In this document: positions 37,307 to 46,935 of the stretch, piece by piece | Position numbering within the stretch: position 1 is the first letter of the stretch | Layout of the letters: every line of letters begins with the position of its first letter | Source: a virus | Length of the DNA: 50,305 bases | Virus record (IMG/VR): IMGVR_UViG_3300033388_003879 | Span: 1-50,305 of that record | Reading direction: 5' to 3' (one strand) | The notes under the pieces: generated by a model | What the model saw: only the letters and a program-made list of their open reading frames with translations | Told to the model about the DNA's origin: nothing | Database searches by the model: none | Made by a program: the position numbers and the translations under genes

Positions 37307-39370
37307 ATGTTCTCAATTAATTATTTATATTCGATAATCGATAAATACTCTCCAATTCTCGATAAAATGGCTAGAGCCGGTGCAAAATTTGATAAATCTG
37401 TTTCCCGCATTCAAACCGGACTCGGCAGAATGGAAGATAAGTTTAAATCAGCCGGTGCTAAAATGGCTAATCTTCAGACAGGATTAGCTTCTCTCGGTGC
37501 GGGTGTATTCCTTAAATCCACTATAGATGAAGCGAAACAATTCCAACAGGCTTTAAATCTTACGAAAGCCGTAACTAAAGCCAACTCAGAGCAAATGGAC
37601 ATCATGAGGGCGAAAGCTCTTGAATGGGGAGCTAGTACCCAATTCAGTTCATTGCAAGTTGCTGGAGCTATGGCTGAACTCGGTAAAATGGGAAATGATA
37701 CAAATCAGATCCTTGATTTAATGCCTGGAACGATGGCACTTGCTGCAGCCGGTGAAATATCCATGGCTGAAGCTGCCAATTATACAATGGCTACAATAAA
37801 TCAGATGGGTCTTGAATTATCCGATGCCGGAATGGTTGCGGATGTTTTCGCCACCGGTGCCAGTAATGCAGCCACTACCGTTTCAGGACTTGCCAGTGCT
37901 TTCACTAATACCGGACTACAGGCCAAACTATCAGGATTAAGTGTCACTGATACCACTCAAGCGTTAATGGCTCTAGCCAGTGCCAATCTTGAGGGTGCTA
38001 TGGGTGGTACGATGATGATGAACGCCTTAAAAGATCTAGAGAAAATGTCAGGGAAAACCAGAGACGGTTTTGATGCTCTTGGAATTGATATAGATAATTT
38101 TAGAGATGCTACAACCGGTCAGATGACAGATTTCTGGGGTTTGATAGAGGCAATGAAAGCCGCCAATGTAACCGGTAAAGATTTAGGGGCTATGTTCGAT
38201 ATTCGTGGTAAAAAAGCTATGTCAGTTTTGATTGAAACAACTACTGAAAAAATGGACGGGTTCGCAGAGTCTTTAAGAGATACTACCGGAGCTTCTAAAG
38301 AAATGCAGGACACTTTATTAGAAGGTCTGCAGCCTTTCGTTGAATTCGAATCAGTTACTCAGAATCTTAAAGTAATTATGGGAACATTTGTTATGGAAGC
38401 ATTGTCTCCACTGCTTAATAAATTTAATGAGTGGCTTGGAAATATGCAGAAAAATAATCCTGAGACTCTTAAATGGATTACTTATCTACTTATGGGAGTA
38501 ACTGCACTTGGAGCAGTATTGATTCCTCTTGGTCTTTTTATATCCGCTCTCGGGTCTCTTTTCGGAGCCTTGAAACTTGCTCTTGGAATAACTAAAATAT
38601 TCGGACTCGCTCAAGCTCTTCTTGCCGGAGTAATGGGAACTTCAGGGGCTTCAATTGCCATAACAACGGCCTCTACGAAAGCTTATGTAATCGGTACAAA
38701 AATTGCAGCCGTAGCAACTAAAGTATGGTCTGTTGTTCAGATCGCTTTTAATGCTGTCATGAGTGCAAACCCTATCGCATTGGTAATAATTGGAATTGCT
38801 GCATTAGTCGCTATAATCATACTTGCTGTTAAATACTGGAAACAGATAACAGCTGCGGTAAAAGCTGCATGGGAATGGATTGTAAATTTTTATGATGCAA
38901 TGAAAGGATTGATTGTAATATTTGCGCCGTTTTTAATTCCTTTATTAACTACAATTGAAGTTATTCGAGAATTGGTAAAATCTTTCGCAGATATAAAAGC
39001 CGCTTTTACTGATGAGGGGTTTATTGCTGGAATCCTATCTATAGGACAGGCGATATTTAAAGGACTCATAGAGCCGTTTAAGGGTGTTCTTGATCTTGTG
39101 ATAGCCGTTAAAGATAAAATAGGCGGTGCGTTCGTAGCTGTTAAGGATTTCTTCACAGGTGGCGAAGAGCCTGGATCATATACAGGTAACCCCAGTGGCC
39201 GGATGAGACAACAAGAAGCCCCAACCCCTGGAGATGGGAGAAGAGGAGCAAACGCCACTGCTAACGCCACTTTATCTGTATACACTGAAAAGGGAATGGG
39301 CGTGAAACCATATGAAGCTTCTGGGGATCTCGGTTATAATATGTCTAATAATTATTCGAGAGGTATGTAA
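37307..39370 (+). CDS. Tail tape measure protein, TP901 family
   Basis: 687 aa. N-terminal LDKMARAGAKFDKSVSRIQT and the conserved FQQALNLTKAVTKANSEQMD, WGASTQFSSLQVAGAMAELG segment define the TP901-type tape measure core. Hydrophobic helices at ~residues 390-430 and 490-510 (NPIALVIIGIAALVAIIILA) are typical. Sets tail length and may insert in the membrane during DNA injection. Confidence 0.9.
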   Translation: MFSINYLYSIIDKYSPILDKMARAGAKFDKSVSRIQTGLGRMEDKFKSAGAKMANLQTGLASLGAGVFLKSTIDEAKQFQQALNLTKAVTKANSEQMDIMRAKALEWGASTQFSSLQVAGAMAELGKMGNDTNQILDLMPGTMALAAAGEISMAEAANYTMATINQMGLELSDAGMVADVFATGASNAATTVSGLASAFTNTGLQAKLSGLSVTDTTQALMALASANLEGAMGGTMMMNALKDLEKMSGKTRDGFDALGIDIDNFRDATTGQMTDFWGLIEAMKAANVTGKDLGAMFDIRGKKAMSVLIETTTEKMDGFAESLRDTTGASKEMQDTLLEGLQPFVEFESVTQNLKVIMGTFVMEALSPLLNKFNEWLGNMQKNNPETLKWITYLLMGVTALGAVLIPLGLFISALGSLFGALKLALGITKIFGLAQALLAGVMGTSGASIAITTASTKAYVIGTKIAAVATKVWSVVQIAFNAVMSANPIALVIIGIAALVAIIILAVKYWKQITAAVKAAWEWIVNFYDAMKGLIVIFAPFLIPLLTTIEVIRELVKSFADIKAAFTDEGFIAGILSIGQAIFKGLIEPFKGVLDLVIAVKDKIGGAFVAVKDFFTGGEEPGSYTGNPSGRMRQQEAPTPGDGRRGANATANATLSVYTEKGMGVKPYEASGDLGYNMSNNYSRGM

Positions 39371-40680
39371 TGTCAGAATTCACAGATTCCCAACTGCAGG
39401 GTAAATATAAAAATATACCGTTTTTAGTTCACAGCGAATCTCTCAATGATGTCGGACAGGCTATAGTTATACATACCTATCCAAAATCAAGCGTTCAATA
39501 TCTTGAGCCGATGGGAGAAAATCCATTTGATGCTACTGTTTCTTTATTTTTCCATGGAGACAAAGCAAAAGACCAGTTTGAATCTTTTAAAAAAGCAATT
39601 CAAGATCCTGCACCAGGAAGATTATATCTTCCTTCGTTCGGAATATTTGACAATATTAAAGCTCATCCAACCGCTTTTTTATCTGATCAGAAAACACTCG
39701 GTAAAATTTCCGCTTCTGTCAGATTTTCATCATCCATAGACAGGCCTTCTCCTATTGATTCTGAAATATCAGAACAGGATGTTGCCAGTAAATCGATTGA
39801 AGCAATGGCAGAACTGGAAGAGACATTTAAAAAAGAATATGTTGAACCTGAAACAGAAAAGAATTTTTTAACTGCCCTTACCGATGCTCTTGGAATATCA
39901 GATGATATAAAGAAAATTACAGGTCTGATTAAAGAGGCAAGGAATTTTGCAAGAAAAGTTGATAGATCAATCAGAGAAGTAGATAAATACGCAGCTCTTT
40001 TATTAAATCCCGGTCAACCGTTGGGATATCTTCAGTCAATTATATTAGGTACTAGAAATACAGGTGCATTTTCATTGTTTACTAGAATTGCAAATATCGG
40101 AAAGAATCAGTCAAACTCTATAAACGATATAGATGCCGGTATTTCACCTAACCCATCAACTGTGTTCCCTGATGAACCTTTAAGTCTTCAGGTAGATGTT
40201 AATATCAATCTATGGGATAACGACACAACGGAGAGAATAGAGCGAAACGTAAACAGATTAGCAGTAATAAACACATTTAGAATTACCGGATTGATAGGTA
40301 TGTTCGAAAGTGCTTCAAACGCAAATTATACAACTACAGAAGAAATTGATAAAACGATTTTAGTATTAGAGGATTACTATACAGCCCTTGTAGAAAATGA
40401 TGCATCGTGCGTGATTATATGTTCTATGAAATCTATAATTGATGAATTAAAAAATCTAACTGATAAAGTGTTGGAAAAGAAACGGCAGCAATCATATGTC
40501 GTTATTGAAATAAATGAAGTCAGGCCGATTTCAAGCGTATTGCTGGCCTATAAGTTATATGGTGAACTGATAAATAAAGAAGTTAATTTATTCTTTATGG
40601 CCTCTATTATTGCCGGACTGAACAGAAATCAACCGGCTCACGCTCTTGAGGGCACCGTAAGGGTGGTTGAAATTGCTTGA
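39370..40680 (+). CDS. Baseplate DNA circulation protein, Mu gpN-like
   Basis: 436 aa. N-terminal YKNIPFLVHSESLNDVGQAI then VIHTYPKSSVQYLEPMGE matches the DNA circularisation N-terminal domain of Mu gpN. C-terminal half is helical with SYVVIEINEVRPISSVLLAY. Follows the tape measure with a one-base overlap; part of the baseplate inner ring. Confidence 0.8.
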   Translation: MSEFTDSQLQGKYKNIPFLVHSESLNDVGQAIVIHTYPKSSVQYLEPMGENPFDATVSLFFHGDKAKDQFESFKKAIQDPAPGRLYLPSFGIFDNIKAHPTAFLSDQKTLGKISASVRFSSSIDRPSPIDSEISEQDVASKSIEAMAELEETFKKEYVEPETEKNFLTALTDALGISDDIKKITGLIKEARNFARKVDRSIREVDKYAALLLNPGQPLGYLQSIILGTRNTGAFSLFTRIANIGKNQSNSINDIDAGISPNPSTVFPDEPLSLQVDVNINLWDNDTTERIERNVNRLAVINTFRITGLIGMFESASNANYTTTEEIDKTILVLEDYYTALVENDASCVIICSMKSIIDELKNLTDKVLEKKRQQSYVVIEINEVRPISSVLLAYKLYGELINKEVNLFFMASIIAGLNRNQPAHALEGTVRVVEIA

Positions 40681-41932
40681 AGTAAGAGTTAACGGGAAAA
40701 CTTTTAACAGGTTTAAAGAGGCTGGTGGTTTATTTTCAGATGATACTTTCGCCGGTGAATTTTCAATAACTACGTCACCTTCCCCGAATAATAATTCATT
40801 TTTAAAACTAGGTGATTCAGTAGAAATACTTCTTGATGGGATTCAAAAACACACCGGATATCTAGAAGATGTAGAAGATTCTGAAGCAAGAACAAATCAT
40901 GATATAAAATTCGTTGGTCGTGATATTGTCTCAGATCTAATAGATTCTTCAGTCCCTGAAAATGTGAAATCTTTAGAGGATGTTTCTAAATTTTCTGAAT
41001 TGGTTCAATTGTGTATTGACGGGTTGGGGTTAACAGATAAAATAAAAGTTATTGATGATGTCGGTGCGACTTTCGGAGATAGTACGAAATTAAAAGCGGC
41101 ATCAACAGGTCAGACAGTTGGTGATTTTTTAGCAGAAAATTCCCGCATAGTTCAAGTATTTTTAAATACTGATGGTTATGGCAATGTTTTAATACGTAGG
41201 CTTGGTGGAAAACTAAAGACAACCCTTCAGTTAGTACCCGGAGCCATAAACAATAATATAAAATCATCTAATCTGAAAATAAATTGGAGAGAAAGGTTTT
41301 ACAAATATACAGTTTATAGTAACTCCTCTCTTGCCAGTGATAGTGCTACAGTGAATGATATAAACAATTCTGGAACTGCTTTTGACAATGCAATAAGAAA
41401 ATCGAAAGTGTTGGAAATTATTGCAGATAAACCAATGACTTCTGATCAATGCAAAAGAGCAGCCGAGGAAGAGGCAAATATAAGGCGTGGGCGATCATTT
41501 AATTATGATTGCGATGTAGCTGGATTTTCTGCTAATGGTGAACTATGGGAACCAGGACTAATAGTTCCGGTAAAAGATGAAGATCGGAAAGTCAAAGGAG
41601 AGTTTCAGATTTCAACTGTTCGTTGGGGTTGGTCTGGTTCTGGTGAAGTAGTAAATATATCAGTTACTTATCCAGATAAAGGATTTGTAGAGCCAGAATT
41701 AAGGCCAGCTATCGAAAAGACAGTTGAGGATAGCAGGACATATATTAAAAAAGAAAATGAGCCAGAACCGGAGCCGGAAACAAAAATATTCAACAGTTAT
41801 GCAAGAGCAGATCAGGTGCCATATATAATAGAGCCTCCTGTAACAGAAATTAAAACCCCTGTAGTACAAGTGGCAGAGGGGGAATTTAACAGCTTCGCAA
41901 AAGCTAATGAAAACCCATACGGAGGGTCTTAA
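40667..41932 (+). CDS. Baseplate hub, Mu gpP / GpD family
   Basis: 421 aa. VRVNGKTFNRFKEAGGLFSD, LKLGDSVEILLDGIQKHTGY and VKFVGRDIVSDLIDSS-like segment (IKFVGRDIVSDL) fit the Mu gpP/T4 gp27-like hub. TTG start at 40667 inside the end of the previous gene; no ATG is available. The C-terminus contains a duplicated motif (FNSYARADQVPY and FNSFAKANENPY). Confidence 0.8.
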   Translation: MKLLEVRVNGKTFNRFKEAGGLFSDDTFAGEFSITTSPSPNNNSFLKLGDSVEILLDGIQKHTGYLEDVEDSEARTNHDIKFVGRDIVSDLIDSSVPENVKSLEDVSKFSELVQLCIDGLGLTDKIKVIDDVGATFGDSTKLKAASTGQTVGDFLAENSRIVQVFLNTDGYGNVLIRRLGGKLKTTLQLVPGAINNNIKSSNLKINWRERFYKYTVYSNSSLASDSATVNDINNSGTAFDNAIRKSKVLEIIADKPMTSDQCKRAAEEEANIRRGRSFNYDCDVAGFSANGELWEPGLIVPVKDEDRKVKGEFQISTVRWGWSGSGEVVNISVTYPDKGFVEPELRPAIEKTVEDSRTYIKKENEPEPEPETKIFNSYARADQVPYIIEPPVTEIKTPVVQVAEGEFNSFAKANENPYGGS

Positions 41933-42430
41933 ATGATAAACCCATTCAAAATAGGAATATTTAAAAAAATGCTCTCTTCTCGATTAGGTAGAGTTTTATT
42001 TGAAGGGAAAGAACAGCCAGGAGTAGTTTATATTCCGTATGGAATGTTTGCAAATATACAGGAAGATATACCTTCAGGAATATTACTTGATCAGGGAAAT
42101 GAAGAATCTCTTTTATTTATTCCTTTTGATATAAAAAACCGTGAAGAATTAAATAAAAATGAAATAGGTTTCGGAATACCTAGTGAAAAAAATAGGATGT
42201 ATTTTAGGGAAGGGAAAATTACTTTTAAAATAGAGGATACAGAGGGCGGCGACTTTGCAGTACGATATCTTGAACTGAAATCCGCATTTGATGAACTGAA
42301 GAGTGATTTTAATTCATTTTTAACTCATGTCCATGGATTTAGTGGAACGCCTCCAGTACCTCCCGCGATTCCATCTACTGCAGACATGTCAGATGCAAAG
42401 ATTGATAAAATAGAGCTTCCCGAGCTATAA
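41933..42430 (+). CDS. Baseplate assembly protein, Mu gp45-like
   Basis: 165 aa. Late block FLTHVHGFSGTPPVPPAIPS is characteristic of the Mu gp45/gpV tail-spike tip (H.H.G....P..P..). GG-rich middle. Starts at the base after the hub stop. Confidence 0.8.
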   Translation: MINPFKIGIFKKMLSSRLGRVLFEGKEQPGVVYIPYGMFANIQEDIPSGILLDQGNEESLLFIPFDIKNREELNKNEIGFGIPSEKNRMYFREGKITFKIEDTEGGDFAVRYLELKSAFDELKSDFNSFLTHVHGFSGTPPVPPAIPSTADMSDAKIDKIELPEL

Positions 42431-42448
42431 TGATGATAAGGGGATTAA

Positions 42449-42595
42449 ATGAAGATTATTAAAAAATGCGTAGCATGGAGATATAATTTACCTCTTTTTT
42501 ATTTTACAGGATGGAGAGTCAAATATCCATGGTTTAGATTTTTCGTATATAAAGTTTATTTTATATGTCCAGAAACTTTAAAGGGATTAAATTAA
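42449..42595 (+). CDS. Small aromatic-rich protein
   Basis: 48 aa, WRYNLPLFYFTGWRVKYPWF, very aromatic and basic. GGGG ribosome site; TAAATG junction with the next gene. Unknown; inserted between gp45 and gp46 genes. Confidence 0.5.
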   Translation: MKIIKKCVAWRYNLPLFYFTGWRVKYPWFRFFVYKVYFICPETLKGLN

Positions 42596-43033
42596 ATGAA
42601 TATCCAAGACATTAAAGCAGTCCAATCAAATATAGGGCAATATGATTTTGAAATAGACACCGATACAAGAGACATTGCTACAGTTCAAGGTTTTGAATCA
42701 GTTGTATCTGTACAGCTTGATACTGATCAACGCGCCAACAGAGATGAACGGTCGGACGCTCAGAATAGGCAGGGATGGATTGGAGATATATATAATGAAG
42801 GATATAAAATCGGCTCTAAATTACATTTAAAACAACAGGCCAGAGATACACCGTTAGATAAAAATGAAATTGCAGCTGAAGCAAAAAACGCACTGGAATA
42901 TCTGGTAAAAATCAGAGCTGCTAAAGAGATTACAGCCGCTTTTCTAGGTAACACAATTGATGGTAAAATAATTGTAGATGCAAATAATGTGAGTAGATAT
43001 AATAGACTATGGAGAAATACAAGTGGCAATTAA
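42596..43033 (+). CDS. Baseplate wedge, Mu gp46-like
   Basis: 145 aa. IATVQGFESVVSVQLDTDQR, then RSDAQNRQGWIGDIY is the GP46 signature (..L.aal...L.td.R.......... RGWWGD). Position after gp45 agrees. Confidence 0.85.
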   Translation: MNIQDIKAVQSNIGQYDFEIDTDTRDIATVQGFESVVSVQLDTDQRANRDERSDAQNRQGWIGDIYNEGYKIGSKLHLKQQARDTPLDKNEIAAEAKNALEYLVKIRAAKEITAAFLGNTIDGKIIVDANNVSRYNRLWRNTSGN

Positions 43034-44360
43034 ATTAAAATCATTTGCAGATTTTGTTAATCTCATGATCGGGAAAGGATATAAAGCATTACCCGGAATA
43101 GATCCGACAATAAAAGCCTCAATTATAAACGCTTCTATTGTATCTAATGCCGCCGGGATGGTGTCATGTCAGGAAGGCATTAAAGATGCTGTTAATCAGT
43201 CTTTTCCACAAACCGCCGATGAAGGTTTTTTAGAACTTCATGGTGAACCGAATAACGTAGTGAGGTTTTCACCTCAAGAGGCAATCGGTCAAGGGGCGGC
43301 ACCTGGGATTTTAGGAACTGAAGTTGATATCGATTCACCTATAACATTTAACGGAAATTCTTATATAAATACAATCGCCTCAGTTGTTCAAGCATATTCA
43401 GGATCACTGTCATTATCTTTTTCTTCTGGCTTAGTAACTGTAGTCACAACTATAAATCATACACTGTCTACAGGTTTAGAGGTGACAATATCAGACGCTG
43501 TTCAGACAGAATATAACGGTACATTTGAAATAATAGTTTTATCAGATAACTCTTTTACTTATGAGTTGGTAGCTGGAGTTTTAAATGTAGATACCGGGAA
43601 TTATTCCAGTGAATATGCATTATTACAGATTGAATCAGTCGAAGCAGGATTAAATAAAAACGCCGGAGCCGGTTCTTTAATGACTATAAATGAAACTGGA
43701 TTAACTGGTTTTGTCAGTGTTGGATTCGGTGGTTTAGTTCTCGGAAGAGACTTAGAAGATTTCGAAGCCTTGAGAGTACGGGTTATGGACGCAAATAGTT
43801 TAACTCCCGGTGTTGCTACACCACCAATGGAAGTATTTTCAGCTAAATCTATTACCGGAAATACAAGAGTTTTTATACAGAGAGCAACGGCCACGGCTTC
43901 GGGAACTCCTGGACAACCGGGATATATCCCAGGGGTAGGTGAAACTGTAATTTATATTGTAAGGGATGATGATCCGTCAATAATCCCTAGTGCTGCGATT
44001 CTGGACGCTACGAAAGCGCAATTAATAGCTGATGGCGTGTGGCCGACAATGGTGCCGGATGAACATTTATACGTTATTGCGGCTACTTTAAAAACCCAAG
44101 ATTTTAATTTTACGTCGATTACGCCGAATACAATTACAATGCAGAATGCCATCAATAATCAACTTCCTGCATTTTTTCAGGACAATACAACTACCCTCGG
44201 CGGTACTATTTTACTGACAACAATAAATAAATTCCTTGATCAGGTTCAAGATCCTGATACCGGAAAAATATTGACAGCATATGTCTATGATATACCTCCA
44301 GGTGATATAGTTCAGCTTCCAGGGGAATTGTACACGAGAGGAGAGGTAACCTTTGGATAA
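43023..44360 (+). CDS. Baseplate J protein, Mu gp47-like, with inserted beta module
   Basis: 445 aa. Baseplate_J core: TADEGFLELHGEPNNVVRFS, NAGAGSLMTINETGL, EDFEALRVRVMDA and ATATASGTPGQPGYIPGVGE. Residues ~120-205 contain a beta module (TINHTLSTGLEVTISDAVQT, YNGTFEIIVLSDNSFTYEL) that resembles those in the protein at 27233. GTG start at 43023 with GGAG eight bases ahead. Confidence 0.85.
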   Translation: MAIKLKSFADFVNLMIGKGYKALPGIDPTIKASIINASIVSNAAGMVSCQEGIKDAVNQSFPQTADEGFLELHGEPNNVVRFSPQEAIGQGAAPGILGTEVDIDSPITFNGNSYINTIASVVQAYSGSLSLSFSSGLVTVVTTINHTLSTGLEVTISDAVQTEYNGTFEIIVLSDNSFTYELVAGVLNVDTGNYSSEYALLQIESVEAGLNKNAGAGSLMTINETGLTGFVSVGFGGLVLGRDLEDFEALRVRVMDANSLTPGVATPPMEVFSAKSITGNTRVFIQRATATASGTPGQPGYIPGVGETVIYIVRDDDPSIIPSAAILDATKAQLIADGVWPTMVPDEHLYVIAATLKTQDFNFTSITPNTITMQNAINNQLPAFFQDNTTTLGGTILLTTINKFLDQVQDPDTGKILTAYVYDIPPGDIVQLPGELYTRGEVTFG

Positions 44361-45030
44361 ATCCATTTTATCATTTCAACCATTAAATGAAACTCAATCC
44401 GAACATTACGCAGCCGATCATTATCCAAAAGGAAGATTATGGTCTAAGCGTCACGTAAAAGATACAATTATATATAATTTCATATTGGTTTTATCAACTG
44501 TTTTTAAGTTATTTTTCGGTGATTTATTTACACTGGTAAAAAATAGAGATATAAATCAGGCAAATGAATTACTTGAAGAATGGGAAACATCCTTAAGAAT
44601 TCCAGAGCATATACCCAGAAGAACTACCATTGAAGGACGGCGTGAAGCAGTCAGGTGTAAAAAATCTAAGATTCCGGTATATAATATAGATAATGGAATT
44701 GTTCCAATTGAATCGACATTTGAACATTATATTGAATGCTTGACAGGAATTGAAGTTAATATCAGAACTGCACAAGTTGAGGGTACTGGTTCAGTTTTTC
44801 CAATGGAATTTCCTGTAGAGTTTGGAGTAGGTGCGGCTTCTGGAAGTTTCATTTTTATTATAGGAGTTCCGGTAATAGGTGATTTTGCAAATAACTTTTT
44901 CCCTATGTCGTTTGCAATAAACTTTTTTGATCCTTCGGTACCGGATGCGACTATTGAATTATTAGATTTAATTTTAGACGATGTTATACCTAGTTTTTGC
45001 TATTGGGTATATGAAGCAATACAAATATAA
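44353..45030 (+). CDS. Baseplate protein, Mu gp48-like (DUF2313)
   Basis: 225 aa. Segment EEWETSLRIPEHIPRRTTIE, GRREAVRCKKSKIPVYN-type middle matches DUF2313. TTG start with AGAGGTAA ahead. Connects wedge to fibre. Confidence 0.75.
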   Translation: MDKSILSFQPLNETQSEHYAADHYPKGRLWSKRHVKDTIIYNFILVLSTVFKLFFGDLFTLVKNRDINQANELLEEWETSLRIPEHIPRRTTIEGRREAVRCKKSKIPVYNIDNGIVPIESTFEHYIECLTGIEVNIRTAQVEGTGSVFPMEFPVEFGVGAASGSFIFIIGVPVIGDFANNFFPMSFAINFFDPSVPDATIELLDLILDDVIPSFCYWVYEAIQI

Positions 45031-45041
45031 GGAGTATTTAA

Positions 45042-46064
45042 ATGCAAGAAATACCGAGTAAAAGCGATTCAACGGCTGGAGCTAATGGAGTTTTACCAGC
45101 TGCTGAATATAACGATAGAAATGTAGAAATAGAAAAAGTTATAACTAAATCAAACCAGACATTAAGCGCTGGAATAACAGACCAGTTCTCAAAAGCGATT
45201 TTCATAAATGCGATTGGTGCTGCTTCGATGATTGATAGTGGTTCAGGTAATACAATTACTCTTGCACCTGTAACCGGAGGCAGTGGCTTAACACCCCCCG
45301 GAGACTATACGCATTTCAACGGTGGTGTAGTCTGCTTTAATAAAGCTGATCCCAACACTGGAACTGCGGTGACAATTTCACCGTGGGGATTGAGTGCTAA
45401 ATCTCTTGTCAGAAAAGATCTGTCTTTACCTCTTGCCGGGGATATAATCGGTACTTGTTTTGTTAAATGGGATAATGGAGAAGATAAATGGATATTGTTG
45501 AGGAATGAAACAGATACCTATGGATATTTCATAGATGCCTCGGGTCCGGTTGTTCCGAAATTTTCTAATAATGTAGTAGAGATGGATGTCAGTTTAGGGA
45601 ATGTAGATATTGACGCGCTAGATTTATCTGATTTCATCGGTCAGCATGTTCATTTCTACGCTGTAGGTTCTGGTATCGGATCAATTGCCGGTGGTAATGG
45701 TGTTTATGTGAATGATATTTTTATTACTACTAATACTGGTGGTGCTCATGGGTATGGCGTTAGTGGCGGATTGTGGAAATTTGATAATGGGGTTACTGCT
45801 GATTATTTCAGCGCTTTACGGATTAGACAGCATTCAAATGGCTATATGATTCAAACCGGAGCAGGGTCAACAACAACAACTTCATGGACTGGAAATTTTC
45901 CTATCCCGTTTTTGATAGAACCGGTTAAAGAGGCATCTTTTACAACAGATACAGGTGGGTTTTTATTTCAGCTACGCCCAACTCCACTTACTGACAAATG
46001 GAGCCTCTCATCATCTCAAGCAGGAGCTAATATCTATCACTTAGAAGCGCAGGGAGATTATTAA
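45042..46064 (+). CDS. Tail fibre protein
   Basis: 340 aa. N-terminus IPSKSDSTAGANGVLPAAEY, NDRNVEIEKVITKSNQTLS fits the tail-fibre baseplate-attachment region; the glycine-rich distal half (GGNGVYVNDIFITTNTGGAH) is beta-helical in look and ends with a receptor-binding tip I cannot place. Host recognition is inferred from position. Confidence 0.7.
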   Translation: MQEIPSKSDSTAGANGVLPAAEYNDRNVEIEKVITKSNQTLSAGITDQFSKAIFINAIGAASMIDSGSGNTITLAPVTGGSGLTPPGDYTHFNGGVVCFNKADPNTGTAVTISPWGLSAKSLVRKDLSLPLAGDIIGTCFVKWDNGEDKWILLRNETDTYGYFIDASGPVVPKFSNNVVEMDVSLGNVDIDALDLSDFIGQHVHFYAVGSGIGSIAGGNGVYVNDIFITTNTGGAHGYGVSGGLWKFDNGVTADYFSALRIRQHSNGYMIQTGAGSTTTTSWTGNFPIPFLIEPVKEASFTTDTGGFLFQLRPTPLTDKWSLSSSQAGANIYHLEAQGDY

Positions 46065-46065
46065 A

Positions 46066-46119
46066 ATGAAAATAAAAGCAACATTCAATAAAAATCAAAT
46101 ATCCGAGGCAATAAGATGA
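46066..46119 (+). CDS. Possible 17-codon leader peptide
   Basis: MKIKATFNKNQISEAIR with GGGAG nine bases ahead and an ATGA overlap with the next gene. Might serve translational coupling or be a remnant of a fibre chaperone. Low certainty. Confidence 0.3.
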   Translation: MKIKATFNKNQISEAIR

Positions 46120-46706
46120 CATATAAAACAATACCAACAATGAATAAAAAGAATCATGATGATTTCTCAATATCTGGAAATATTATTACAATCAATGACA
46201 CTGATTACGATCTGGAAAATCCACAAGTACTGCAAGAAATCGGTAAAGATGAGGAAGACAATCCAATCCTTGAATCATATGAAAATCAAAGAGTCTACCT
46301 TGAAAATGATATCTGCTATGTCAGGTTGATTGTAGATTTTTTACAGTTTCATTTATTTGCTAATAGCGGATATCTCATTTTTCATGATAAAGATTCTAAT
46401 GGTGAATTGGATTTATTGGAATATATGAATTTTTTAGGTTGTCTGTTAAACTCGGATTCTGAGCGTAGAGAAGAACATAGACAAGTAATAACTGAGTTTT
46501 GCTTAAAGTCAGTCTCTGAAAAGAACCCCGATAAAGCAAGGGAATTTTACAACAGTAGAACACCTGGAACTTTAAGAGCAAATTACACGAGGACTTTGAA
46601 ACAGTTTATTGCTGATAACAAACTTGATGAAGTTTTTAAAGCTGAAGTTATGAGCGGTTATGAGGCATGGTTGAAACATGTTAAGGATTGCATGGAAGTG
46701 AAGTAA
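46116..46706 (+). CDS. Fibre-adjacent protein with EF-hand loop and lipoprotein-like module
   Basis: 196 aa. FSISGNIITINDTDYDLEN, ESYENQRVYLENDICYVRLI then D91-K-D-S-N-G-E-L-D-L-L-E102, a textbook EF-hand calcium loop. Its layout parallels the two repeats in the lipoprotein encoded on the opposite strand (46932-47723): FKISG..., TEYNIE, SYTDTERIISVQITI, F..N..., DP.....EEF. Location after the fibre suggests a fibre chaperone or tip-bound protein, but the family is unknown. Confidence 0.55.
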   Translation: MTYKTIPTMNKKNHDDFSISGNIITINDTDYDLENPQVLQEIGKDEEDNPILESYENQRVYLENDICYVRLIVDFLQFHLFANSGYLIFHDKDSNGELDLLEYMNFLGCLLNSDSERREEHRQVITEFCLKSVSEKNPDKAREFYNSRTPGTLRANYTRTLKQFIADNKLDEVFKAEVMSGYEAWLKHVKDCMEVK

Positions 46707-46734
46707 AAAAAATGGCCGGAGTATTATTCCGGTC
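46705..46734 (-). terminator. Minus-strand terminator
   Basis: GGCCGGA/TCCGGTC (46714-46720/46728-46734, one G-U) with a plus-strand A8 run that reads as T run leftward. Would stop leftward transcription entering the fibre operon. Confidence 0.6.
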
Positions 46735-46813
46735 AAGGTGTCATCTTTAGATATCGTATAAATTGCTTTGCAAATAAATAGTACTGATTATTCAATGATA
46801 AGTCAATAAAAAG

Positions 46814-46831
46814 AGGGGCGGTTAAGCCCCT
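46814..46831 (-). terminator. Minus-strand terminator
   Basis: AGGGGC, six-base loop, GCCCCT with a T5 run on the minus strand (46812-46808). First stop for the leftward SSB-lipoprotein operon. Confidence 0.65.
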
Positions 46832-46836
46832 ATTAA

Positions 46837-46935
46837 TCAACTGAACAAATCAAAACCTTGCTGTGATTCTTCACAAGTCCCATTATTTTCACTTTCAGAA
46901 AACAACCATTTAATAAATTCTATAATCTTTTTCAT
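46837..46935 (-). CDS. Small leftward peptide
   Basis: 32 aa, MKKIIEFIKWLFSESENNGT, an amphipathic/hydrophobic start and acidic end; ATGA overlap with the lipoprotein stop. Last gene before the terminator. Confidence 0.45.
   Translation of the reverse strand: MKKIIEFIKWLFSESENNGTCEESQQGFDLFS

Noticed and set aside
38890-39285. Leftward 131-codon ORF in the tape measure gene
   Set aside because: Antisense of a strongly supported gene with no start signals.
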